Assembly (NCBI RefSeq): GCF_000003855.2
Contig: NW_003101666.1
Coordinates: 10,151-21,873 of the forward strand
Length of the DNA stretch: 11,723 bases
Source: Blastomyces gilchristii SLH14081
Taxonomy: Eukaryota; Ascomycota; Eurotiomycetes; Onygenales; Ajellomycetaceae
Direction of reading: 5' to 3'
A program made the translations under genes and the position numbers. Each line of letters starts with the position of its first letter. Within the stretch, counting starts at the first letter, position 1. Below, one piece after another: positions 1-8,579 of this stretch. A model generated the notes under the pieces. The model was not told the DNA's origin. It did not search any database and saw only the letters and a list, made by a program, of their open reading frames with translations.

Positions 1-633
1 ACAGCATCTTTATATCATCAGCTAGTAGAAAGTGATTAAAGATATTATAATAACACTTATAAGAAGCTCAGTAGCAGTCAGATAATATTTATAAAGATGT
101 TAAAAATTTGAAAAATTTTTAATTCTTGAAAACTTCTTGAATTAATATGCAGATATTATTAGAAACACACTCTCTCTATTATCTAAGTAAAAATACTTTG
201 TGAATGAATGAGAATACTCACAGATTGTGAGAATGAGAGCTGTTATAAAAAAAGAGAAAAGAAGATAAGATTTTATAAATAGATTTGAAATATTTATACT
301 ACTCTGAAAAAGATCTATTTATATTATAAGTGATTCTGCAGAATAGTCAGATTAGTCTAGTAAATAAAAAGTAATTATAAATTACAGATCTGAATCTTTC
401 TAAGTAGTTATAAAGAGTAATTACAGACTGTAAATATCTTGACTCTACAATTCTACAGAGTTATTGAAAGAATGAAAAATTTCTTACAACTTTATATTAT
501 CAAAGAATAATGATTTATGAGAATAAGTGAAAGATTAACTTATAAACACTTCTTCTTAATAAGAGTCATCTTATAAGAAGTGATTTATTATATAAGATAA
601 GTCTATATATACACTGACTGTATAATCATGTCT
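1..633. other. AT-rich non-coding DNA, no gene seen
   Basis: I see no open reading frame of useful length, no RNA gene and no clear repeat boundary here. The stretch is AT-rich and nearly lacks CpG, CpC and GpG, like most of the window, so it may be old transposon sequence too decayed to read. It ends where the decayed MITE copy starts. Confidence 0.6.
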
Positions 634-895
634 AGACTGACTGTGTGACCGTGTCTGAGATCAGAATCAAACTTTATAGTTATCATATTATCTAAAAGTA
701 TTACTTCTAGTCATGATTTGTGTTCATTACATTGATCTCAAATCACATTATTTCAAATATTAAAGATTTCAGATTCACTTTTCAAATAAAAATCTAGTCT
801 TAGATAAAGAATATGTTTGAATTCTTAGTTACATTTTCATTCTGATCTCATTATTGAGAATAATACTAAATGAGATTATAAAATCACTTCTCACT
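634..895 (+). mobile_element. decayed MITE copy, same family as 8015-8520
   Basis: The first 38 bases (634-671) match the left end of the intact MITE at 8015-8052 at 32 of 38 positions. All six differences are C-to-T or G-to-A relative to that copy, and five of the six fall in CpG or CpC context, counting both strands. Collinear anchors follow: 774-800 resembles 8255-8285, and 865-893 resembles 8335-8366, with ACTAAATG followed by a diluted GGGACC array. The spacing implies about 100 bp lost between the first and second anchors. Beyond about 895 I cannot align it, and I find no right terminal repeat or target-site duplication, so the right end is truncated or too decayed. It has the same orientation as the intact copy. 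The left end is convincing; the rest is moderate. Confidence 0.72.
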
Positions 896-1003
896 TACAT
901 AATATCATAATATAGTGCTCATTTGTTGAAAATTCAATAAAGAGTATTATTAAATATTATTACTTTTCTGAATACAGATCATAATTCATATAATTTTAAT
1001 TAT

Positions 1004-1169
1004 AAAAAAAATATAAAATACAAAAATAAAAAATAAAAAACAAAAAATAAAATAAAAACAAAAAAAAATCACAATGAAAAAAAAAAGAGAAAGAAAAAAA
1101 AAATAAAAAGAAAAAGAAAAAAAAAATAAAAGAAAAATAAAAAAATAAAAAATAAAAATAAAAAAAATC
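1004..1169. repeat. A-rich low-complexity tract
   Basis: About 165 bases are almost pure A on the plus strand, broken by single T, C or G bases (units such as AAAAATAAAAA and AAAAACA). The minus-strand frame here would encode only Phe, Ile, Leu, Tyr and Ser and is not a gene. It may be simple-sequence expansion, or a degenerate poly(A) tail of a lost retroposon; no reverse transcriptase remains upstream to support the second idea. Confidence 0.8.
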
Positions 1170-2267
1170 AAGATTACAGAGCTACAGTACTTTTAAAATA
1201 CTGACTTCTCAGAGTTTTTACAATATTTATTATCAACTGTGTATCTCTCACAGTGAGAATAACACAGCTGTGATAAGTTATTATCTTAATATTATCTAAT
1301 AAATAATCAGTATATATCTGTATAAATATGAATATTTAGAAAATATACACTTAAAAAGTGTGATCAGAGTGAACTCTGCTATCACTTGAATAATATTAAG
1401 AGTAGAACACTGAAATTGATGATTTCTCTCATTGATTTCACAGATAAGATATATAAAAATAGTCTTGAAAAATATAAGATTCTCTGACTTCTGATAAAAA
1501 TGAATCTCATGAAGAGACTCTATTTTCATGATATCAGAGACTGAGTGTTATTAAAAAGTGTTACTTTTATATAATATATATACACTTACTGTAATGATTC
1601 ATTCTCTGCATATGTAACTAAGAGTTGCAGCTTTCTCATACTGCACAGCTCTCTCTAAGATGCTGTTATTAATTTGCAACTCATACAGTCTCTCAGTTCA
1701 GCACATACTATGTATATACAGCTCAGTGTGCTGAGACTGTGTTAGTCATTATAGTCTGACATAATACTCACTTTTCACAGATCATGTTTCATTTGAGAGA
1801 GAAGAAGAAAGATGCAACTATTGTTTTATTAAGAGAGAATGAATAATTAATAATATTAAATATAATTTAATTCTTCTGTATTTAAAATTTGATTAGTCTA
1901 TAATCTTTAATTTGAGAGTTTCTAAGAGTGTTTTAATAGTTTTCATATCAGCTTGAACTTAGTAATGAGTTGAAAAGAAGAGAAAAGAGAGAAAAAAGAA
2001 ATAAGAATAACTTATCTTTATAATATAAAAACAGAGAATTACTGTAATCATCTACTCTAGTAATAAAGATCTGTTTTCTGCATGTATTTCTGATACAGAT
2101 TATATGATAACTGCATACAAAGAATATCAATAGTGTATATATTAAATGAAGATAATATTACTATACAATACTGTAGCTGTTTCTGTATATCTCTGAAAGC
2201 TGTTAATATTTTCTTTAAGTCTCTTTATATTTGATAAGTTAGTAATATATTTCAATACACTCTCTCT
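1170..2267. other. non-coding AT-rich DNA without a gene
   Basis: Only short chance frames occur here, with no motifs. Base use matches the mutated background. The only notable structure is the pair of inverted repeats at 1622-1740, listed separately. The segment 1600-1800 has slightly more C and G than its surroundings. Confidence 0.55.
1622..1740. repeat. two adjacent imperfect inverted repeats
   Basis: GAGTTGCA at 1622-1629 pairs with TGCAACTC at 1675-1682. Directly after it, ACAGTCTC starting at 1685 and a CAGCACA block near 1699-1705 pair with TGTGCTGAGACTGT at 1727-1740, leaving a few unpaired bases in the left arm and a loop of about 20 bases. Two stem-loops side by side could form. 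There is no sign of a tRNA or of a known RNA family, so I treat them only as palindromic structure. Confidence 0.5.
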
Positions 2268-2384
2268 TTCATCATTATTATCATTATCATTATTATTATC
2301 ATTATTATTATTATCATCACCACTATTACTATTATTATTATTATTATTATCATTATTATTATTATTATCATTATATTATTTCTG
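2268..2384. repeat. (TTA/TCA)n trinucleotide microsatellite
   Basis: An imperfect trinucleotide tract of TTA units with interspersed TCA, plus one CACCACTA interruption near the middle. It is a simple sequence repeat, not coding. It lies just upstream of the plus-strand coding relic. Confidence 0.9.
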
Positions 2385-2459
2385 ACTGTCTCTTCTATCT
2401 TCATCTTTCTTTAACACTCACTGAAATTAATTATATCATCTCTCTTTAAATATTCTGCA

Positions 2460-3240
2460 GTTCTGCAGATCATCAAGGCATATAAGTACTATCACAGATT
2501 GAAGAGAGAGAAGAAGAAGATATTTAAGTAAGAAGAGACAGATTATAAGATATATTATAATACCTTGAAGAGACTCTGTAAGAGAGTAGAATGATAATAA
2601 TTTTAAGTAATACTTCTGATAGATTTAGACTGAACTAAGTATAGAAATAATATGAATAATGTTATCTGTGAGAGATTGAAGAAGAAGATAGTAAAGAGTC
2701 TTATACAGTAGTAGTGAGATTAGAAGAAGTTCTGAGAATAATTTAAAACTAAGATGAAGAGAGAGAGAGAGAAGAAGAGTATTACTGTAAATAAGTAGTA
2801 ATAGAAGAAGATTAAGAGAGTATTGAAGTGAGAGATAAAGAAGTTAAAACTGATAAGTTTTTTATTTATTAAGAGATAATAATTTTTGATAATACTTCTG
2901 TTCTTTAATTGATTAGCAGAAGCTGATAGAGAAGAAGAGAATTAAGACCTTATTCAGGTCTTGAATACACTTTATAATTCAGAATATTGAGAAGACAGCT
3001 CTGCTCTCTGAGTATGTCAATCTGCTTACTACTAAGGTGAAACTCAAGACAGCAGATCAGGAAATGTGAGATTTTAAGACACAGGTTAATTTGACTGAAG
3101 AGAGCAGTGAGAATCCTTCTCTAAGAAGACAGCAGAGAGAGATTTTAAGATGATTATTATCTCAGATAAGAAGAAGAAGAAGAATAAGAATAAGAAGTAA
3201 ATTATAAAGAATAATAAGAAGAATGAGAAAGAGAAGAAAG
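2460..3240 (+). pseudogene. decayed coding relic, product unknown
   Basis: The plus strand is purine-rich and reads like protein with point stops, but it changes frame at least twice. A first segment (about 2463-2700) contains LQIIKAYKYYHRLKREKKK and several TAA/TGA stops. A middle part (about 2762-2870) is in a second frame. The clearest part is 2941-3153 in a third frame: it contains IEKTALLSEYVNLLTTKVKL and LTEESSENPSLRRQQREIL, and all three of its stops are TGA, as expected if Trp or Arg codons decayed. A lysine/arginine-rich tail follows to about 3240. I do not recognise the family; a DNA-transposon or gag-like protein is possible. The amino-acid texture (leucine-rich helices, charged runs) is the main support. 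No catalytic motif is visible and no start can be chosen. Confidence 0.4.
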
Positions 3241-3364
3241 ATAATGAGTAGAAAAAGTTTTTTTCTTTTTATATTAGTTAGTTATAAGTTCATAATTATT
3301 AATAATTGAAATTAATTTTGAGTTTTCAAAAATTATTGTACAAGTTGTAGTCAAGTCAGAAATA

Positions 3365-3384
3365 ATATATATATATATATATAT
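3365..3384. repeat. (AT)10 dinucleotide run
   Basis: Ten uninterrupted AT units form a simple repeat in otherwise AT-rich non-coding DNA. No function can be assigned. Confidence 0.9.
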
Positions 3385-3447
3385 TTAACTATCATGATTC
3401 ACAAATCACTATAATATATAAGTATCAACATTTTTTCAATATTGATA

Positions 3448-3524
3448 TTCACAATATTAATATACTTTTAATAATATTATCTGATAATTCAATTTGATAA
3501 TACTCTCTTTCACAATATTAATAT
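3448..3524. repeat. 16-bp direct repeat pair
   Basis: TTCACAATATTAATAT occurs exactly at 3448-3463 and again at 3509-3524, 61 bp apart. The 45 bases between are AT-rich with no other repeat. Because the unit is so AT-rich, it could be chance or the remains of a short duplication. Confidence 0.6.
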
Positions 3525-4580
3525 ATTTCAAGAAATATAACAGAGATTAATCAAGATTATTTATTTACTTTTATATATTGATAATATTCAATCTGAGTTA
3601 GTACTAAAATTATAACTAAGCTAAGACAGAAGATTATTTTCTCTTATAATAATTCTTTTTACATACATCAGTGATTAGTTATTAAAAATAAATTATTATC
3701 TTTCTTAAATCTTTATTATATCTTCTGAATTCACTTCTTTCACTTCTTTCACTGCTGTTGAAGATTCACAAACTCTTTAAGAAATCACTGTAAATCACAA
3801 AGTCTATATTATTTACAATTTAATACAGAATGCTCTTTTTCAATTATAATAAATAATCACTTCATTCTTCATATCTGATTTCAGGTTATAAAATTTATAG
3901 AAAACTCAACACAAATACTGAGATAAACTATGAAATAATTATTAACAGCTTGTATTACAGATTACTGAAGAGTTATCTCTCTGCTATAATCACTGCAACT
4001 TCATTCAGAAATATTTATTATAAACTGATTATAACTCTGATAAAATTTTCTGACATCTGAAGTTATCAGAATGCAGACAATAAAAGAAAAATAATCAGAA
4101 AATTACTACTGAGCTGATAAGTTACTCTATTATATAATAATTTTTGATACTACTAACTTTCTAATTTGAAGAAAATCATGTGAAAATGACTATGTATCAG
4201 TACTCTGATTTTATAACTCTTATCTGATAACTTCTGTAAATAATTACTTTATATATGTATATCTCTGAATCTTTCTCTTTAATTAATTGAAAACTCTGAA
4301 TTCTGAACACTTCTTTAAATACTTAATTCAAATCTTCATATTTCACATTGATCATGTCTTCAGTTCAATCTCAAGATATACTATAAAGTTAATATACAAC
4401 ATCTAGAATCAGAGTTGAAGAATGATTAAAGAGTATCTCTCACAGTGAATATATAAACTAGTATAAACAATCTTGCATTTATAAGAGTTACATGTTATTA
4501 CATTGATGAGAACTGAACTTATTAAGAGACATTAATTGAATTTGAATCATTGATTAGTAGTTATACTGAGAATTATATAA

Positions 4581-4613
4581 CAGAGATATTAATAACAGAG
4601 ATATTAATAACAG
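4581..4613. repeat. 15-bp tandem repeat, 2.2 copies
   Basis: CAGAGATATTAATAA is repeated exactly at 4581-4595 and 4596-4610, followed by a partial third unit (CAG). It is a small tandem duplication in non-coding sequence. Its perfection suggests it is younger than the point decay around it. Confidence 0.85.
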
Positions 4614-4909
4614 TGATTAAAAATGACTATTAAGATATTAGTCTCAGTCTTCTTACAATTATAACTGATAATACTGTGAATAACTACACTATGATGAAGA
4701 GCTTGAAGCAAAAATTGACTTTGTATTTCTGAAATAATAAACAAGGTCATATCTTCTGCATTGCTCATGTGGTTTAACTTGTGATATAAACACTGATAAA
4801 GAATCTTAACACTGAGATAATAAATAATAAGATGACTGATTCTTGAGATGAGAATAAGATGAAAGTGATTACTCAAGTAACTTTTGTATTCACTTTGTAA
4901 AAGATAATG

Positions 4910-4961
4910 TTTTTTAATAACACTTTTTAATATTACTTTTTAATAATGCTTTTTAATAATA
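4910..4961. repeat. 13-bp tandem repeat, about 4 copies
   Basis: The unit CTTTTTAATAATN recurs at 4923-4935, 4936-4948 and 4949-4961, with a poorer copy starting near 4910. It is a small AT-rich minisatellite in non-coding sequence. Confidence 0.8.
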
Positions 4962-5153
4962 CTACTGTTAATTTTCAATAGATTGACTAATAATTTAAAT
5001 ATCACAGATTTGAAACATTGTTAATATGATTTGTATCTTCTCTAAACAACAACAACAATTTCATGATATTTAATAAAAAAACAAATCAGTCACATCACTG
5101 AATATGATACAGAATATTGTGATTCAAAGGTTGCTTAAGTCAGTGTATGATTA

Positions 5154-5215
5154 CAGGCGTACACCGGCTTCTTATATACATTATTTAATTTAATTAGTGG
5201 CCGCCAGAGCCTCTT
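5154..5215. other. short CpG/CpC-retaining patch
   Basis: Within 62 bases there are three CpG sites (5158, 5165, 5202) and several CC/GG pairs (GGCGTACACCGGC and GTGGCCGCC), all of which are nearly absent for kilobases on either side. TGGCCGCC at about 5198-5205 also occurs in the right terminal repeat of the MITE, read on the opposite strand. The patch could be a fragment of a younger insertion or sequence protected from mutation. I cannot assign ends or function. Confidence 0.5.
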
Positions 5216-5813
5216 TACATTTATAAGCATGTTTGAAAGTAGCTGCATTATTATTCAGTGGTTGTACATTCTTCTGAATCACATTCTTTCTCACCAGATT
5301 CAGTCACACTCATATGATCATGATATACACCCTAGCTTCATGCAGATTAGCATGCTACTAGTGTTCACAATAGTGTAGTCTATTTCTGATTCAGCTAGTA
5401 TTCTGTGTACACTCTCACAAAGAAACTTTCACTATATTATATCACTCATTCACTAACTTTTTTCATTCTTCAACTATCTTCTTCATCATCATTATTATTA
5501 AATGTTATTATCTCATTCAAGATTTCTATCTCTTCTTCTATTTAACACTTTCTATCTGTTCATCTATTACATTGTATGCATTTCTGACAATGACTTTTCA
5601 TTCTCATAACAAGTATCATTGTAGTGCTCATATCAGGCAGTTTATTAACAGTAAGTGTAACACATTGTGAAATGTGATCAGAACTTGTTTATTCTCTAAT
5701 AATTGTCAGAATATACTATTATGAATGACACATCTTCTTCATCTTCTTATACACTCTTGATCTTCTTTTTCTAGCAGGCATCTGATTGTGTTTTGTATGC
5801 ATGCAGATAATAA
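5216..5813. other. non-coding stretch, slightly less AT-rich
   Basis: No gene is visible. Composition from 5216 to about 5420 is closer to ordinary DNA than the surroundings, then becomes pyrimidine-rich on the plus strand. A GTAAGT at about 5651 and a pyrimidine tract with TAG near 5772 look like intron ends, but the sequence either side has no matching open frame, so I do not call an intron. Confidence 0.45.
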
Positions 5814-7254
5814 TATGTTATTTTAATTTGTATAGAATCTTCACATGTTGACAGATCTGCATTCACTGATAATTATAATCTCAATGTTGAATTGTCAGTT
5901 GAGAACTTAAGAGATGTGATAATAAAGAAATTGTCTGTGTCAGATATGACTGAGTCTCTCACATCTTTCTCTTCTCTCTCTATTTCTTTCTCTGCTGCTT
6001 TTCTCTCATCTTCTACACTTGCTTCTGTGTCTGATTCTCTCACTCTCACTATCTCTGTTCTCACAACTCTTACTTCTGCTCTCACTACTCCTGCTCTCTC
6101 TGCTACTTCTGCCTTCATTATCAGCTCTTCTCATTTCAAGAAGATGTTATGTAGGCTTGATGAATCATGTTTCTCAGTGTATACACTCTCACTCTTCTTA
6201 TCAATCTCTAAAACAATTTATTACATGAAGACTGTGTATAACATAATTATCTAAAGCTCAGTCACACACACTGATTATTACATTCATTTTAAATATTCAT
6301 GATGAGATAATTATTCATTTATATCAGAGAATCAACTCTCTTCTCAATAGTATTAAGATTGTAGATCTTTTTCTTTTTCATCTTTTCTTTCTAACACTGA
6401 TTTTCCTGTTCTTAGAGAAGATTATTATGAGTTTTATTATATACAAAGTTGTGATGTTCATAGATATTAAGAAACTTTTCATAATTATTAAATTCAATAT
6501 TGCAGATATATCTGCTCTAATGAATTTCTTTAAGATGATAGATCTGTATCAGTCTATTCTCTGATATCTGTTGTCTGACTTTGTAATGCAGGCAAAAGAT
6601 ATCTGTGTTTTTGAAAATGAGAATATGAATGTCATACTCTTTTACACTCATAGATGTGAGACTTATACATCTTGTCTGAGATGTTATTATGAAAATGAGC
6701 TGTTCATATACTATGTTCTGCTTTCTGTATTTCTCTGTGTCTCTCTCTCTCTTTCTGAGAAGCCTCATGTGTGTTGTAATTGTACATACAATTCCAAGAT
6801 CAGCAGGTGTTCATTCAGTAATTATTATCCCTGTGTTTGTGGTTTTATATACTAATAATAGTTCTTAGTTACTCCAGCGCCAGAGATCATTTTAATCAAA
6901 GATGATAATGTCACTGAGACTACTCTCTCTCACTCTCAAGCTTCTCTCAGCACTTTCTCTTCCTTCTCTGTGAGAAAGATTGTGTGTATATCAGATTATA
7001 AGCATTCAGCTCTGAGTGACTTCTGTCATTATTTGTCTGATTCTGTATCTTCTTCTTCTTTCATTTCTTTCATCTCTGTTTCTTCTGCTCTGGCTTCTGA
7101 TTCTGTGAGTCTCACACTCTTCTTTAATTTTTCTATATACATATATACACATTTCTATATTAGCATTCCAGTTAATCTTGTGACAAATAATATTAATATC
7201 ATACACAGAGTGATAGAGGAATTGAAGATGTATACAGTGTTATTGCAAGAGTAG
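5814..7254 (+). pseudogene. possible decayed coding region, strand uncertain
   Basis: On the plus strand one frame is open from 5814 to 6254. A second frame (codons starting at 6247) runs to a TAG at 7252 with only a TGA at 6562 and a TAA-TAA-TAG cluster at 6853-6861 between. In DNA this AT-rich I would expect a stop roughly every dozen or so codons. The product would be rich in Ser, Thr and Leu (5940-6110 and 7035-7110), which could be former Pro/Ser-rich linkers. It has many Cys around 6650-6840, as expected if Arg CGN codons decayed to TGN. However, the plus strand here is pyrimidine-rich, which by itself lowers stop frequency. The minus strand also gives charged open segments at 5873-6118, 6517-6768 and 7006-7206. 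I recognise no domain on either strand, so a gag-like or unrelated product remains open. Confidence 0.3.
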
Positions 7255-7911
7255 CTTACAGCTCTTAAATTTCTTACAGATCTCAAGTTTTGAGATTTCC
7301 TTTGTTTTTGATGTTTTTCAGATAATGTGGTGTTGAAAATAGATTAAACATGTAGCATATGAAAATGAATGAGATGTATATAATAATATTTGTCTTTTTA
7401 CAGCTGACTCTTACAGTTGATAATCAATTCATTATCTCTTCTCTTTTCTTACACTTTTTTTTTTTCTTTGTCTGCTAGTCACTACTCTTACACAACCTTT
7501 ATACAGTACAGTATTCAGTGACTAGATTTAACAGCTTTCATCTTTTATGATTCTGCCTTGTATATTATACTGTCTCTCTTCACTCACTCAGATCACTACA
7601 GTAAACAGCTTATTAAAACTAATCTTACTCAATCTCTAAGTATTCTCAGAGATCAAGATAACTTGATTTCACATGTTTATAAATGTTTCAGATGCTTCAT
7701 TTTCTGTTATCTCTGTAATTGAACTAGTGTAAACAGTTAAATTCAACTCTGAATTTCTTTTTCTTCTGTAATCTGACTTATATACAAGTGTGTCACTTTG
7801 AAACTGCTCTTTATTATATTGCACCTGCTATCTACAGCATGTTATTATATAACTGACTACAGTCTTATCATTTATTAAAGTGTGATGTTCATCTGATTTC
7901 TTCATTTCTTC
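7255..7911 (-). other. 3' flank of the gypsy pol, possible coding tail
   Basis: This lies just downstream of the pol stop on the minus strand and should hold the rest of the element's 3' region and perhaps its LTR. The pol frame stays fairly open past its TAA at 7912-7914, down to about 7510. Its stops there (TGA, TAG, TAA) could be decayed Trp or Gln codons, so the original pol may have been longer. The stop density is not low enough to prove it. Without the second LTR, which would lie beyond the right edge, LTR ends cannot be fixed. Confidence 0.35.
7454..7469 (-). promoter_or_regulatory. candidate polypurine tract
   Basis: On the minus strand this reads AAAGAAAAAAAAAAAG and is followed at once by TGT, the usual start of an LTR. 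It lies about 440 bp past the pol stop in the right orientation to prime plus-strand DNA synthesis of the retrotransposon. Homopurine runs are common here, and no matching LTR copy is available in the window, so the call is weak. Confidence 0.2.
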
Positions 7912-8004
7912 TTATTCTTTTCTTATAATTGTGAAAAGATCAGAATAAGTAAGATCATCTGATTTATAAGTATCTATGATTTCTCTTACTTTGTAAGCCT
8001 TTTT
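7912..8004 (-). pseudogene. distal C-terminal tail of pol, cut off by the MITE
   Basis: Taking out the MITE and one target copy joins LKKKRLII (ending at 8522) to KKAYKVREIIDTYKSDD and LTYSDLFTIIRKE, with a TAA at 7912-7914. The tail is Lys/Asp-rich and I do not recognise it. The join is in frame, which supports both the insertion model and the reading of this tail as pol. Whether the TAA is the original stop or a decayed Gln/Trp codon is unclear. Confidence 0.7.
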
Positions 8005-8014
8005 AATTATAAGT
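8005..8014. repeat. left target-site duplication of the MITE
   Basis: AATTATAAGT directly precedes the MITE left end and matches 8521-8530 exactly. The target lies within the pol coding frame. Confidence 0.92.
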
Positions 8015-8520
8015 AGACTGACCGTGTGACCGTGTCTGGGACCAGGACCAGATTTTTTGATAGTCTCATTACCAATTCGACTGATCCCATTACACGGTTT
8101 TAACATTAGATAGTAGTCCCATACTGTCCCAGTGGGGACTTTACTGTCTACTCTTGTCACATTTTCCAAATGGGACCATGATTTCCACTTCTCAATTTAA
8201 ATTATTTTTATTGCTTTAAATGACTTTAAATCTCATTTGAGCATTACCAAAAAGCGTTACTTTTTAAAAAATTAAAAATAGTCTAAAAAAAACCTTAAAA
8301 TGTCTAAAAATAGTAACTTTATGCCAAGAATGGGACTAAATGGGACCAAATGGGACCACTTTCTCATTTTTTTCAAGTCATGGTTCCATTTTAAGATCTG
8401 ATATATAGTCACTTTACATGTTTTTTTAATAGCCAGTCCCAGCGGGATTCACGCCAAGAAATGTATGGGACCAGACCAAATGGGACCAAACATGAAATTC
8501 ATGGTCCCGGCGGCCAGTCT
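8015..8520 (+). mobile_element. intact 506-bp MITE, Mutator-like by target duplication
   Basis: A short non-autonomous DNA element with no transposase. It starts AGACTGACCG and ends CGGCCAGTCT, giving terminal inverted repeats matching at 9 of 10 positions; a CnGGGACCA block recurs further in from both ends. It is flanked by AATTATAAGT on each side. At least eight GGGAC and four GTCCC motifs are spread through it, and the left end carries TGACCGTG twice in tandem (8019-8034). It keeps CpG, CC and GG, unlike the pol around it. A 10-bp target duplication fits Mutator-like elements (8-11 bp) better than Tc1/mariner, hAT or PIF; the short inverted repeats are unusual for that group, so the superfamily is an inference. 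It would need a transposase supplied from elsewhere. Confidence 0.92.
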
Positions 8521-8530
8521 AATTATAAGT
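8521..8530. repeat. right target-site duplication of the MITE
   Basis: AATTATAAGT directly follows the MITE right end and matches 8005-8014 exactly. A perfect duplication in such decayed surroundings implies a late insertion. Confidence 0.92.
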
Positions 8531-8579
8531 CTCTTCTTTTTCAACACTGACAATAGTGCTGTGAATAACTATAATTTAC

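Larger units (their letters stand above)
3250..5150. other. non-coding AT-rich DNA with small repeats
   Basis: I see no gene in this stretch of about 1.9 kb. A minus-strand frame at 4604-4876 is open for 90 codons but shows no motif and no supporting neighbours, so I do not call it. The stretch holds an (AT)10 run, a 16-bp direct repeat and two small tandem repeats, listed separately. A nonameric CACTTCTTT is also repeated near 3732-3752. Confidence 0.55.
7912..8169 (-). other. chimeric open frame, MITE plus pol tail
   Basis: An open frame of 85 codons starts at an ATG inside the MITE (8169) and runs through the left target duplication into the pol tail. The first 50 or so residues are MITE sequence read on the minus strand; the last 30 or so are pol. 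It is an accidental fusion kept open because the insertion preserved the reading phase. I see no reason to think it is a working gene, but an ORF caller would report it as a small protein. Confidence 0.8.

Noticed and set aside
986..1171. Minus-strand open frame of 61 codons rich in Phe/Ile/Leu, like a membrane peptide
   Set aside because: It is simply the complement of an A-rich low-complexity tract; the apparent hydrophobicity comes from poly-T codons.
4604..4876. Minus-strand open frame of 90 codons
   Set aside because: No motif, no supporting neighbour and no readable continuation on either side; 90 codons is not decisive in this composition.
5640..5775. Possible intron with GTAAGT and a pyrimidine tract before TAG
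   Set aside because: No open frame of matching phase ends or starts at these sites; such signals are common in this pyrimidine-rich DNA.
6807..6868. Possible 62-nt fungal-type intron (GTGTTC ... ACTAATA ... TTCTTAG)
   Set aside because: Removing it puts the downstream sequence into a frame that stops within about a dozen codons; a run of decayed Gln codons explains TAATAATAG as well.
5196..6890. CGCCAGAG shared by 5202 and 6876 as possible LTR pair
   Set aside because: Similarity does not extend convincingly beyond 8 bases, so it does not support paired LTRs.
8060..8095. tRNA/SINE-like B box in the MITE (ATTCGACTGATCCC)
   Set aside because: It fits the B-box pattern poorly, there is no A box at the right distance, and the terminal repeats and target duplication already explain the element as a DNA transposon.
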